A stretch of DNA of 64,000 nucleotides from an uncultured Clostridia bacterium (GTDB taxonomy: Bacteria; Bacillota; Clostridia; TANB77; CAG-465). The notes under the pieces are model-generated. The model was not told where the DNA came from. It saw nothing but the letters and a program-made list of their open reading frames with translations, and did no database searches. Positions 49,753-59,300 of this stretch are shown here, in pieces. Made by a program: the position numbers and the translations under genes. Each line of letters starts with the position of its first letter. Position 1 is the stretch's first letter. The stretch spans positions 77,690 through 141,689 of the forward strand of contig CARYZD010000002.1 of the NCBI GenBank assembly GCA_949106495.1, given 5' to 3'.

Positions 49753-51768
49753 TTATTCTTCTTCGTTTAATGTAACTTGAATTGTTAATATTTTTTCTAT
49801 ATCTTGGCTAGTAACTATTTTATCTTCATCATCAATCTCTACTGAATATACATACTCATCTGTAATAGGTGCATAGTAATATGTTTTTACACTAGTATAA
49901 GAAGCTGCTCCACTTTTATATGTATACTCAAAATTCTTTTTATAGAAAGTATTTTCTCCTATCTTTATTTCTTCTCTATCTGATAATTTGACATTAGAGT
50001 ATCCTTCCTCTTCTTTATAGCTTTTAACCATATCATCTATTGTTTCTTCATATTCTTCTAAAGTATCCCAGTTACAATCTACATCTATATATGCTGTTTC
50101 TTTAGTTTTACTATCTTTTGAAAATCTTTGATATGAAAGCCCTGCATATTCTTCTTCAAATGATGCTGGCACATCAAAAACAACAACATCTTCATCATAT
50201 GATTTTACAAAGCTTTGACCTGGTCCAACAATTACTCCTGCTGGAACATTTCTATCTGAAGAATTGCTACCAGTATTTATTCCAAGCATATCTGAAATTT
50301 CATCCATGTATCCTGAGATTGCTTCATATAATTTTGACTCTGTAAAATTACTATATATTTCTTCAATATCTTCATCTGTTAAATCTTGATAATTTACTAC
50401 GTTTGTTGTATCTATTGCATTTATACCTTTATTATATATACTAGTTATTTTAAGATTTAAAGCAAAATTTCCTGTTTCTTTCATATTTATAGATAAAACT
50501 ATATCTTTTTGTTTTTTACTGTTTTTATTTACTGTAACATTTACTGTTCCAAGATTATCTAATACTCCATCTATTTTTTCTTTTATATTTATCTCATATA
50601 CTTTTTTAGAAGTTTTAACTACTTCTATTATAGACTCATCTCCATATTCATCTATAGTAACTATATTTAATCCAACAAAGCTATTTGCAATTCCTGATGT
50701 ATAATAATGAATAACATATTTTTCATCTAATCCATCTAATTCATCAGCCAAATCTTCAAATGTATCAAGGGCATCTATAATTTGGTTTCTGTCTTTATAA
50801 CAAGCTAAGAAATCATTATCCATTTTTAAATATTTAGTTGTGTTTTCTATAACTACTTTTAATTCATCAGAAGTTATTGTTAATATATTATCTTTTACTT
50901 TTTTATTTTTACCATTAATTGTTAATGTAGCTTTTTCTCTTGAATATAATTCTTTATTTAGATTTTTATTAACTGCTTTATATATTTTTCTTGCTGCTTT
51001 TTTAGATACAGTTTTACTTCCAACTAATTCATCATCTTCTCCAAGATATTCGTTTATTACATTTTGTACTTCATCTGGAATTTGAGTTTTAATAACTTTA
51101 CTATACAAACTTGATTCACTAATATATGCTTCATTTTGATTTAAATCTGCCATTGCTTGCACATTTAAATATGAATCATCATTTTTATTTATTGCTAAAC
51201 CTAATACAGCTTGTTTTGTCTCGAGATTATATTGAACATTAGTTGCAAGTTTTAATCCATTTACTAAATCTTTCATTTCATTTATATCTGTAGACATTTC
51301 AGCCGACATACTAACATTTGCACTTTTAGCTGTTGTTGCATCTGATGCATACAAATCTGTTATAACTGATTTTATTACACTTTCATATAATTGTTCAGAG
51401 CTTTTAGCGCTAAATATAATCATGCCTATAACTGTAAAAATAATTATTATTGCTGCAAAAATTGCTATAGTTATTATACTATGTCTTTTTTTAATATCTT
51501 TCTCATTTATAACAATTGTTGTTTTTTCTATTATCTTTTCTGATTCTTCCTGTGTTACCTCTTTTAGTTCTTCTTTTGATTCTTCATTAGAATCCTCTAC
51601 TACTTCTTGTGTTTCAACTACTGGTTCTTCTGCTATAGATTCAGATGACTCTTGCTCATCAACTACTTGAGTACTTTCCTCATTTTCTTCTGACTTAACT
51701 TCAGTTCCACAAAATGGGCAAAATGCACAAACGTCATCAATTTCTTTATCACATTTTGAACACTTCAT
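49753..51768 (-). CDS. Zinc-ribbon, membrane-anchored protein with large extracellular part
   Basis: The start is the ATG at 51768 behind AGGAGGAA. The 671-aa protein begins with a zinc ribbon (CSKCDKEI...CAFCPFCG, residues 2-20), then an acidic low-complexity linker (Glu/Ser/Val-rich, about 25-90), one membrane helix (about 97-120), and an extracytoplasmic region with many short beta stretches and a C-terminal domain (about 505-671, PAGVIVGPGQSF...). The zinc-ribbon/TM/exterior arrangement is frequent in Clostridia surface or sensor proteins, but I cannot assign a function. The exterior resembles a lipoprotein-like DUF6583-type fold only loosely. Confidence 0.8.
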   Translation of the reverse strand: MKCSKCDKEIDDVCAFCPFCGTEVKSEENEESTQVVDEQESSESIAEEPVVETQEVVEDSNEESKEELKEVTQEESEKIIEKTTIVINEKDIKKRHSIITIAIFAAIIIIFTVIGMIIFSAKSSEQLYESVIKSVITDLYASDATTAKSANVSMSAEMSTDINEMKDLVNGLKLATNVQYNLETKQAVLGLAINKNDDSYLNVQAMADLNQNEAYISESSLYSKVIKTQIPDEVQNVINEYLGEDDELVGSKTVSKKAARKIYKAVNKNLNKELYSREKATLTINGKNKKVKDNILTITSDELKVVIENTTKYLKMDNDFLACYKDRNQIIDALDTFEDLADELDGLDEKYVIHYYTSGIANSFVGLNIVTIDEYGDESIIEVVKTSKKVYEINIKEKIDGVLDNLGTVNVTVNKNSKKQKDIVLSINMKETGNFALNLKITSIYNKGINAIDTTNVVNYQDLTDEDIEEIYSNFTESKLYEAISGYMDEISDMLGINTGSNSSDRNVPAGVIVGPGQSFVKSYDEDVVVFDVPASFEEEYAGLSYQRFSKDSKTKETAYIDVDCNWDTLEEYEETIDDMVKSYKEEEGYSNVKLSDREEIKIGENTFYKKNFEYTYKSGAASYTSVKTYYYAPITDEYVYSVEIDDEDKIVTSQDIEKILTIQVTLNEEE

Positions 51769-51866
51769 CAAAATTCCTCCTTTTTCATATATACTATTAA
51801 TATGATATAATAAACAATAAAAAAAGTAAATATTTATATTTCTTTTGTCTCTTTATTAATAAATAT

Positions 51867-54194
51867 TTATATTATATTATTTCTAATATATGACAAATTT
51901 TTATTTAATCCTTCTTTATTAATTTTATGCTCTTTTAATATTTTCATAACACAATCAATATTATTACAAACAATATTATATTTTTCACCATATGTATCCT
52001 CTAAATAATAATTTCCATGAATACAAGGAGATGAACATAATTCTCCATTTTTTCTATTTTCTATAAATGAACCTAAAATACAATATCTCGATGTCATTGC
52101 TACAATATAATCATCTATTAGCTCTACATTAACATATTTCCCCATTTCATTTATTTGCTCTATATCTGCATCAAATGCTGGTGTTATAATATCAAAGCCT
52201 AAATTATTCATAAATATAGCACTATATGTATTAGAAATATTAAATGAATAATCTGCAATAAGTACAAATTCATATTTTTTCTTTAATTCTAATATAAGTG
52301 AAATATATTTAAATGTTCCAAGAATTATTGTTTTTACACCTTGTTGTAACAATCTTTCTAAATTATCTTTTACATATTTATCTAAATTACTTAATATCAA
52401 ATTAGGTATTACTACACCTAAATTATATTTAGAGTAATTATGAAAAATACTTGTACTATTTTTTATGTAATCATTTATTTGAAAATCTATTCTCTCAATC
52501 TTTCTACCATACTTTTTGCTATATATTTCATCATAGTCTTTTTTATCATCATATGAAAAAACAGATAATACATTTTTGCATTGATTAATATTTTTCTTTT
52601 TATGTCTAAATTTATCTTTTTGTACTGTTTTAAGTAAATTATTACAATTACTTATGTCATTTTTAACTTTATATTTTTCTTCCACTTTAGATACAAAATT
52701 TCTTCTAATTTCGTTTAATTCAGATATTTTCAAAAACAAACCTTTTTCTACATATCCTACAACTTTTTCAAATTTTATTCCTGTATCTTGTGTTTTAGAA
52801 AATACATTATTTAAGTCTTCTAATGTAAGTTCTTTATTTATTGATACTTCTGGTATTACATTTGTATTATATATATACATTTCATCATTAATTATTGCAC
52901 TAAGAGTAATTGGAGAATCTTTTTTTATTGTAATGTTTAATACTAAGCTTCTTTGTCTAATATTTTTTTGTACATATTTATTTTGAAGTTCTAAATTAAG
53001 TTTATATCTAGATGTTTTATATATTTTATCTTTTGGGTTTATATAATCTTCCTTTATATCACCCAAATATACAATATCTCCCCTATTACATTTTTTATTA
53101 ATAAGCTTCATCTTACTATCATTAATACATGTTACAATAGTAGATGATACACCTTTTTTAGAATAAATTTCTATTCCATCATGAAGGTCTATATCTTCTT
53201 CCAGTTTTACTTTTACATATTTTCCTTTTTTCTCAATAACCTCACCTAAATATAATCCAGTATTTTTTGGTGACAAAGTTGTTATACTATCTTTATATTT
53301 TACACCATCTAAATATCCATGACTTTTTCCATTTCTATTAAACATTTGAAGTAAATCTTTTTCATCATCTAAGTCTACATTCAATGTATTATTCTTTACA
53401 TATTCATCTATATATTTTCTATATTTGCTAATTACAAGCGAAACATATTCTGGACTTTTATTTCTTCCCTCAATTTTAAGAGAAGTAATATTACTATCTA
53501 TTATTTTATCTAATATATCTAAACCAAATATATCCTTTTTACTAAGTATATATGTTTTAGGGGTTAATCTATCATTATCTTTACATAGTGTATATCTCAT
53601 TCTACAAGGTTGTGCACAAGCACCTCTATTTGCACTTCTTGTTCCTATTGCTAAGCTTAATAAACATTGTCCTGATACACTTACACACAGAGCTCCATGA
53701 ACAAAAGCCTCAATTTCTACATCTGTATTATCTGTAATATATTTAATTTCCTCTAATGTAAGCTCTCTTGCAAGTACTACTCTTTTAAAACCAAGAGATT
53801 CTAAAAACTTAACTTGCTCTAACGAATAAGCACTCATTTGAGTACTTGCATGCATATGAAGATTAGGCATTACTTTATGTATAATATCTGCAAGACCTAT
53901 ATCTTGAAGTATTACTGCATCAAGTCCTGCCTCATATAATTTAATTAGCATTTCTATTGCTTCACTAATTTCATCATCTGATACTAGTGTATTTAGTGTT
54001 AAATATACCTTTACTCCTCTAATATGAGCATAATGTATACAGTTAATATATGAATTTAACGTAAAATTCTTTGCCATAACTCTTGCATTATGCTTACCAA
54101 GTCCCATATATACAGCATCTGCTCCCGCATTTACTGCTGCAATAAAGCTCTCTTCATTTCCTGCTGGCGCAAGTAATTCTAATTTATTATTCAT
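51867..54194 (-). CDS. U32 family peptidase with DUF3656 (RlhA-like)
   Basis: The start is the ATG at 54194 (MNNKLELLAPAG) behind GAGGAGAT. The 775-aa protein has the U32 signature (EAFVHGALCVSVSGQCLLSLAIGTRSANRGACAQPCRMRY) near residues 160-205 with the iron-sulfur Cys residues, followed by the long DUF3656 region. E. coli RlhA of this class hydroxylates C2501 of 23S rRNA, and the domain order supports that role over proteolysis. The C-terminal Cys motif (CSSPCIHGNYYLE) is present. Specific function is inferred. Confidence 0.88.
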   Translation of the reverse strand: MNNKLELLAPAGNEESFIAAVNAGADAVYMGLGKHNARVMAKNFTLNSYINCIHYAHIRGVKVYLTLNTLVSDDEISEAIEMLIKLYEAGLDAVILQDIGLADIIHKVMPNLHMHASTQMSAYSLEQVKFLESLGFKRVVLARELTLEEIKYITDNTDVEIEAFVHGALCVSVSGQCLLSLAIGTRSANRGACAQPCRMRYTLCKDNDRLTPKTYILSKKDIFGLDILDKIIDSNITSLKIEGRNKSPEYVSLVISKYRKYIDEYVKNNTLNVDLDDEKDLLQMFNRNGKSHGYLDGVKYKDSITTLSPKNTGLYLGEVIEKKGKYVKVKLEEDIDLHDGIEIYSKKGVSSTIVTCINDSKMKLINKKCNRGDIVYLGDIKEDYINPKDKIYKTSRYKLNLELQNKYVQKNIRQRSLVLNITIKKDSPITLSAIINDEMYIYNTNVIPEVSINKELTLEDLNNVFSKTQDTGIKFEKVVGYVEKGLFLKISELNEIRRNFVSKVEEKYKVKNDISNCNNLLKTVQKDKFRHKKKNINQCKNVLSVFSYDDKKDYDEIYSKKYGRKIERIDFQINDYIKNSTSIFHNYSKYNLGVVIPNLILSNLDKYVKDNLERLLQQGVKTIILGTFKYISLILELKKKYEFVLIADYSFNISNTYSAIFMNNLGFDIITPAFDADIEQINEMGKYVNVELIDDYIVAMTSRYCILGSFIENRKNGELCSSPCIHGNYYLEDTYGEKYNIVCNNIDCVMKILKEHKINKEGLNKNLSYIRNNII

Positions 54195-54223
54195 AAAAAA
54201 TCTCCTCATTTTTCCTAATATAA

Positions 54224-54252
54224 ATTATATCATTTATACTTTTTAGTGTAAA
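54224..54252 (-). promoter_or_regulatory. Promoter of the U32 peptidase gene
   Basis: TTTACA (54252-54247), a 17-base spacer and TATAAT (54229-54224). Confidence 0.82.
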
Positions 54253-54261
54253 TAGAAAAGA

Positions 54262-54290
54262 AGGCACTAGTATAAATATATCTAGTACCT
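54262..54290 (-). terminator. Terminator downstream of the Rpn-type gene
   Basis: The stem GGcACTAGtATA / TATcTAGTaCC is followed on the minus strand by TTCTTTTCT. Confidence 0.75.
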
Positions 54291-54387
54291 ATAATTTTAC
54301 TTCCTATTTTATATTATTTGACTCACCTTATCCAATATATTTTTTCCATGTTAATCTCCAATTTTGCCAATGTCATTGGCAATTTTC

Positions 54388-54491
54388 TAATTGCAGCAGA
54401 AACTGATACATTTAAAGATTCAATTCTACCTATCATTGGAACCTTAACACATACATCATAATTTTTTAAAACAATTCCTGATATTCCTAAG
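54388..54491 (-). pseudogene. Stray copy of the 3' part of rlmB
   Basis: These 104 bases align without gaps to 55630-55733 inside rlmB, with about ten mismatches. The minus strand still reads GISGIVLKNYDVCVKVPMIGRIESLNVSVSAAI, against GISRLVLKNCDACVKIPMTGRIESLNASVSAAI in RlmB, i.e. the SPOUT knot. The similarity ends abruptly on both sides. The Rpn-type gene lies between the two copies. On the downstream side a perfect hairpin TTGCCAAT/ATTGGCAA (54366-54384) follows. Confidence 0.9.
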
Positions 54492-54520
54492 ATATCTAAA
54501 AAACATTATATTTATAGTTT

Positions 54521-55399
54521 TTATTTTATATTATTTAATTCTTCAATTGATAAACCAGTAATTTCAGATACATCATTTAAACTCATTTTCTTTTCTAATA
54601 GTATTTTTGCAATTTTATTTTTCCCCTCTTTAATTCCATCTCTCTTTCCTTCATTATATCCAGTTTTTCTTAATGCTAGCTCGTCTAGTATAGCTTTTTC
54701 TCTTAATTCTGCTAACCATCTTTCATGCTTATCTTGACTTATTTTATCTAATTCTTCTTTTGCTTTCTTTATATTTTTGTTTTCTTCCATAATAGAACTA
54801 CTCACTTCCTCTGGATTTTTTATAAATTTACACCAGTTTAATAATCCTTTATTATCACTGTCTTTTTCTATATTTTTCTCCAGTTTATCTAGTTCTATTA
54901 TAATTAGTTCCAATTTATTTGTCAAGATAATGTCTTTGTACTTTTCTTCCCTTATATTCCACTTAGTTCTAAATTCTGGTATACTTTTTAGTTTATCTAA
55001 ACTAAAGTCTGCTATTAATATACAGATAGCTCTTTTAGTATTATCATATGTCTTTCCTCTTTTCATTGAACCTGAGTACATTTTTGCCCAATACCATAGT
55101 ATTCTATCTGCTATATAATCTGATTTTGCCACCTGCATCTCAATATCTATATCATTATACTTATTTGCTACTACCTTTACATCTAATATTCCTTTTTTGT
55201 TCTCTAGTAACTCTCTTTCAAGTATTGGTGTATTTTCTAAATTGATATCTTCGTAATATTCTCCTGTTACTTTTTCTATTAAGTCTCTTGTTATATCTTC
55301 ATTTCCTTTATGTCCAAATAATCTTGAAAATACATAATCATTTGTTGGTAATAATATATCTTGTTTTTCTTCATCTTTTATATCTAAATTTTCACACAT
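54521..55399 (-). CDS. Rpn/PD-(D/E)XK nuclease family transposase-like protein
   Basis: The start is the ATG at 55399 (MCENLDIKDEEK), preceded by AGAGGAGAA. The 292-aa protein shows the PD-(D/E)XK nuclease layout of the Rpn family: LLPTNDYVFSRLFGHKGNEDITRDLIEKV at the N-terminus, then GILDVKVVANKYNDIDIEMQV with the catalytic D...E-x-Q, YWAKMYSGSMKRGKTYDNTKRAICI, and a C-terminal GYNEGKRDGIKEGKNKIAKILLEKKMSLNDVSEITGLS region. Rpn proteins promote recombination or act in phage defence. The gene has its own promoter and is inserted between the U32 gene and rlmB, beside the stray rlmB fragment. Confidence 0.9.
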   Translation of the reverse strand: MCENLDIKDEEKQDILLPTNDYVFSRLFGHKGNEDITRDLIEKVTGEYYEDINLENTPILERELLENKKGILDVKVVANKYNDIDIEMQVAKSDYIADRILWYWAKMYSGSMKRGKTYDNTKRAICILIADFSLDKLKSIPEFRTKWNIREEKYKDIILTNKLELIIIELDKLEKNIEKDSDNKGLLNWCKFIKNPEEVSSSIMEENKNIKKAKEELDKISQDKHERWLAELREKAILDELALRKTGYNEGKRDGIKEGKNKIAKILLEKKMSLNDVSEITGLSIEELNNIK

Positions 55400-55458
55400 A
55401 ACAAATTCTCCTCTCATAAAAAAATATTTAAAATTTAATCGTTGTACAACAAGATATA

Positions 55459-55486
55459 ATTATACTCTTAAGCTCAGTAATTGCAA
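55459..55486 (-). promoter_or_regulatory. Promoter of the Rpn-type gene
   Basis: TTGCAA (55486-55481), a 16-base spacer and TATAAT (55464-55459). Confidence 0.7.
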
Positions 55487-55548
55487 TACTTTGATGGAAA
55501 CTTTTGGTCGTAAAATTGCGAGCATTTATTAATAATATTTTGTCAAAA

Positions 55549-55573
55549 AAATGAGTACTTTTACAGTACCCAT
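55549..55573 (-). terminator. Terminator of rlmB
   Basis: The stem GTAC-type pairing (GAGTAC / GTACCC with inner TTT/ACA loop) is followed on the minus strand by ATTTTTTTGAC, 16 bases after the stop codon. Confidence 0.8.
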
Positions 55574-55588
55574 TCTATTTTAATTATA

Positions 55589-56335
55589 TTATTTCTTTAA
55601 ATTCTTTTGTCTTACAATCTCATACATACTAATTGCAGCAGAAACTGATGCATTTAAAGATTCAATTCTACCTGTCATTGGAATCTTAACACAAGCATCA
55701 CAATTTTTTAAAACAAGTCTTGATATTCCTGAGCCTTCATTTCCTACTACTATTCCTACAGGACCACTAAAGTCTGTATCATATAAGTTCGAAGCTCCTT
55801 CCATATCTAATCCATAAATCCATAATCCTTTTTCTTTTAAGTATTTTATACTTTCAGTTATATTTGTAACTCTAGCAATTTTTACGTAATTACAAGCACC
55901 AGCTGCTACTTTTTCAACAGTATCTGTTACTTGTGAAGCATTTCTTTTTTGTATAATTATTCCATGTGCTCCTAAACATTCCACACTTCTTACTATAGCA
56001 CCTAAATTTTGAGGATCTTCTATCTTATCTAAAATGATTATAAAAGGAGGTTCATTTCTTTTACTCGCTTCATCTAATATATCATCTATAGTAAAATAAT
56101 TATACTCTGTAACAGAAGCAACAATTCCTTGTGAATTTTTTAGTTTTTCATTTTCTTCTGTTATCATTCTATCTAGTTTTATTTTATCTGCTTCTACAAC
56201 AACTATTCTTTTTTCCTTTGCTTTTTGAATTACTTGATATACTTCTTTATTTCCTTTTTGTGCATATATCTTATTTATTGTTTTACCAGAAGCTATAGCC
56301 TCAGTTACCGGATTTATTCCATAAATTAAACTCAT
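55589..56335 (-). CDS. rlmB: 23S rRNA (guanosine2251-2'-O)-methyltransferase RlmB
   Basis: A 248-aa TrmH-type SPOUT methyltransferase. The N-terminal L30e-like substrate domain (YGINPVTEAI) is followed by the catalytic part with motif 1 LDKIEDPQNLGAIVRS, motif 2 VVGNEGSGIS and motif 3 IPMTGRIESLNASVSAAI. RlmB methylates the P loop of 23S rRNA. It lies directly after the surface protein gene on the same strand (23-base gap), behind AAGGAGAT. A related TrmH-family specificity cannot be excluded. Confidence 0.93.
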   Translation of the reverse strand: MSLIYGINPVTEAIASGKTINKIYAQKGNKEVYQVIQKAKEKRIVVVEADKIKLDRMITEENEKLKNSQGIVASVTEYNYFTIDDILDEASKRNEPPFIIILDKIEDPQNLGAIVRSVECLGAHGIIIQKRNASQVTDTVEKVAAGACNYVKIARVTNITESIKYLKEKGLWIYGLDMEGASNLYDTDFSGPVGIVVGNEGSGISRLVLKNCDACVKIPMTGRIESLNASVSAAISMYEIVRQKNLKK

Positions 56336-56358
56336 TTTATTATCTCCTTCTTGTAATG

Positions 56359-59300
56359 TTAATTTCCATATTTATATATATCGAGTATTAATGCTGCATC
56401 ATTTGCATTCATTGTTCCATTTTCATCCATATCTCCAATTAACATATCTTCATCTGATACATTTCCATATTTGTATAAATCAAGTGCAATCGCTGCATCA
56501 TTTGCATTAATTGTACCATTTCTATCTAAATCTCCTTTTAGATATTTAGGATCGTTTATACTTTTTACAGTAACAGATACATCTTTAGTAAATGTACTAG
56601 TTCCATTAATATCATTTATTGTTACTATAACAGTTACAGTGGCTCTACCAGATTTTAATGGTGTAATTTTACCACTTGAAGAGTCTATTGTCAATACATC
56701 TGTATTACTACTTGTCCATTTAACTGATGCATTTCCTGAATAGTCTGATGGATTAATTGTTACATTTAAATTTGGTATATTACCCTCTTCTTTAATTATT
56801 GTAAGTGATTCATAATTTGTTGAAATACTTTCAACAGGCACAATTACATGAACTTTATATTCTACATTAATATCTCTACCTGTCTTAGTATAATCTCCAC
56901 TAATTCTTGCTGTAATTGTTGCGGTTCCTGTAGAAATACCCTTTACAATTCCTTTACTATCTACAGATGCAATATTTGTGTTACTAGATAAATATCTAAT
57001 ATTTTTATTTGCATTTGAATTTGATGGAGAACATGTTGCCTCATATTGAATAGATTCACCTTTTGTTATAGTTTTAATTGTTCCTGCAATTGGTAAAATT
57101 AATTGTTCAACTGGAATACTAACACTATATGTGTATTCAGCATAAATTCTTGGATTATTTTTACTTTTAACTGTTATTTTAACATTACCAGTTTCTCCAT
57201 TAAATTTAACATTACCATTTCCATCTACTTTTGCAATATTACTATTTGATGTAGTATATTCTACTTCGTCAGTGTCTATTGATGGCTCTCTTGTTAATGT
57301 TAGTTTATCTGTTGCTGTATAATTTCCATCTGCTCCTTTTGAAAGTTTTATATTTTTATTACTACTACTTAATTTTAGGCTTTCAAGTGTTGATTCAATA
57401 GTTAAATATAGATATGCCTTATATCCTGTTTCTACATTCTCAGCAATAATTTTAGCTGTTCCTTCTTTATCTATTCTAAATCCACCTGCATTATCATATT
57501 CGGTTAAAATATTAGTACTACCATCATCTTTATCTAAACTCCATTTTATATCCTTATTTACTGTTGTATTTTCTGGGTCATAAGTTGTTTTAAATCTGAT
57601 AATACTTGTACCATTATTTTGATAAAATTTCTTATAATCTATAGTGGAATATCCTGGGTCTGTCATCGAAGTTCTTGAAATTGAAAGACCACTATTATTT
57701 CTGTTGTTATATCCAATTGTAATATAATTTAAAGGCACTCTAACTTCAACTCTACATGTACCTGTATACTCACCACTAATACCTTTTACATTAGCAATAA
57801 TTTTATATGTATTATTATTTGATTCAGTATCAACAGCTGTAATCTTTATATTTCTTTTATCTTCACTTAAAACATCAACTTTAATATATTTTCTTATATA
57901 TGAATTATCTATGTCATATTGAATTCCAGGATTTGCATCACTTACAATTTTCCAAACAATCTCTGTTATTTCATTTGCTTCTGTAGGTGTATAAGTTATT
58001 TGAGTTTGTGCTTCTTTACCTACATCTATTATTAAACTATTTGGTGTAAGTTTAACTTGCTCAATCTTATTATATGGTCTTACAACAATTTCATCTGTTA
58101 AGTTTCCTTCATCATAACTTACTGAAATTATCACATCTTCATCTAATATGCAATCTGGTATAATTGTACCATTTTGTGTTACTTTAACATGTGGATTTGA
58201 AGATATCCATGTAACCTTTTTATCTACAACATTTTCGTCTAAAATAACACTTGCTTTAGATTCTTCTCCAACTGGTACATAATATACATTTTCTCCCGTA
58301 ACTTTAGATAGCTTACTTGCATCAATTTTTATACTATTACTTGATGTTGGATAGTTATTTTCATCTGCATATTCAAATACAGACCTATAAGTATAATCTA
58401 CTGTTTTATTTGTATCTTCATCTAAAAGATTATGTACTGTAATTTCATATACATATCCTTGTTCTGGATAAATAGAGCTATCATAAAAAACAACTTTATT
58501 ATTTAGTGATGTTATTTGTGTTGTAACACGTTCAAATCTTCTAGAAGATGTCTTCTCTTCATTTATAAATGTCCATGTCTTACTTGTATTTAAACACTTT
58601 ACTGTAACAGTTGTATTATCTTTTACTTTATATTTTTTTAGAAATTGTGCTGTCCATGTAAATCTATTAGATACTAAGCTCTCAATAAATGTTATTCCTT
58701 CAGCAGGCCATGCTTGCATGCAAATATCACTTTTCTTTCCCCCAGAAAATTCATTTGCAAAAGTGTATGGACTAATACCATATCCAAAATCTGTAAATGT
58801 TGGGTCTAAAACTTTTTGTCTATGTGAAAAATTCTGTGGTGTTTCTGAACTATCATCTAAAAATAAATTTATATGATGCATCATTGAAGATACTGACGAT
58901 GAAGCATTTAAGTACCCTAAGTTTTCTGCATATCCTTTTCCATCTCCAAGTGCTATATTATAATAACTATCTGAAAGCCCTGTAGGTTTTGCTGGCATGT
59001 GAGTAATGCCAAGTCCTAACTCAGTATATCTATAACTTATTAATGTAGATATATGTTGTGCTACTAAAAAATTCTGACTATTAACTTTAACTTTAGGTAA
59101 ACCTGCTGCCACTCTAATTGCATTTACATAGTCTGTAATACCTTGTTTTTTGCTATCTTTTAATTCTCCTGCAAGTAAAGTCGAAACATTTGTTGATTGA
59201 GGATTAACATCATACATTTCACTATCTTTATTTAAATTCTTTTTTGCCTCATTATACTCATATCTTCCAGATGATAATTTAGATAACTCCTCTGCTGTTA

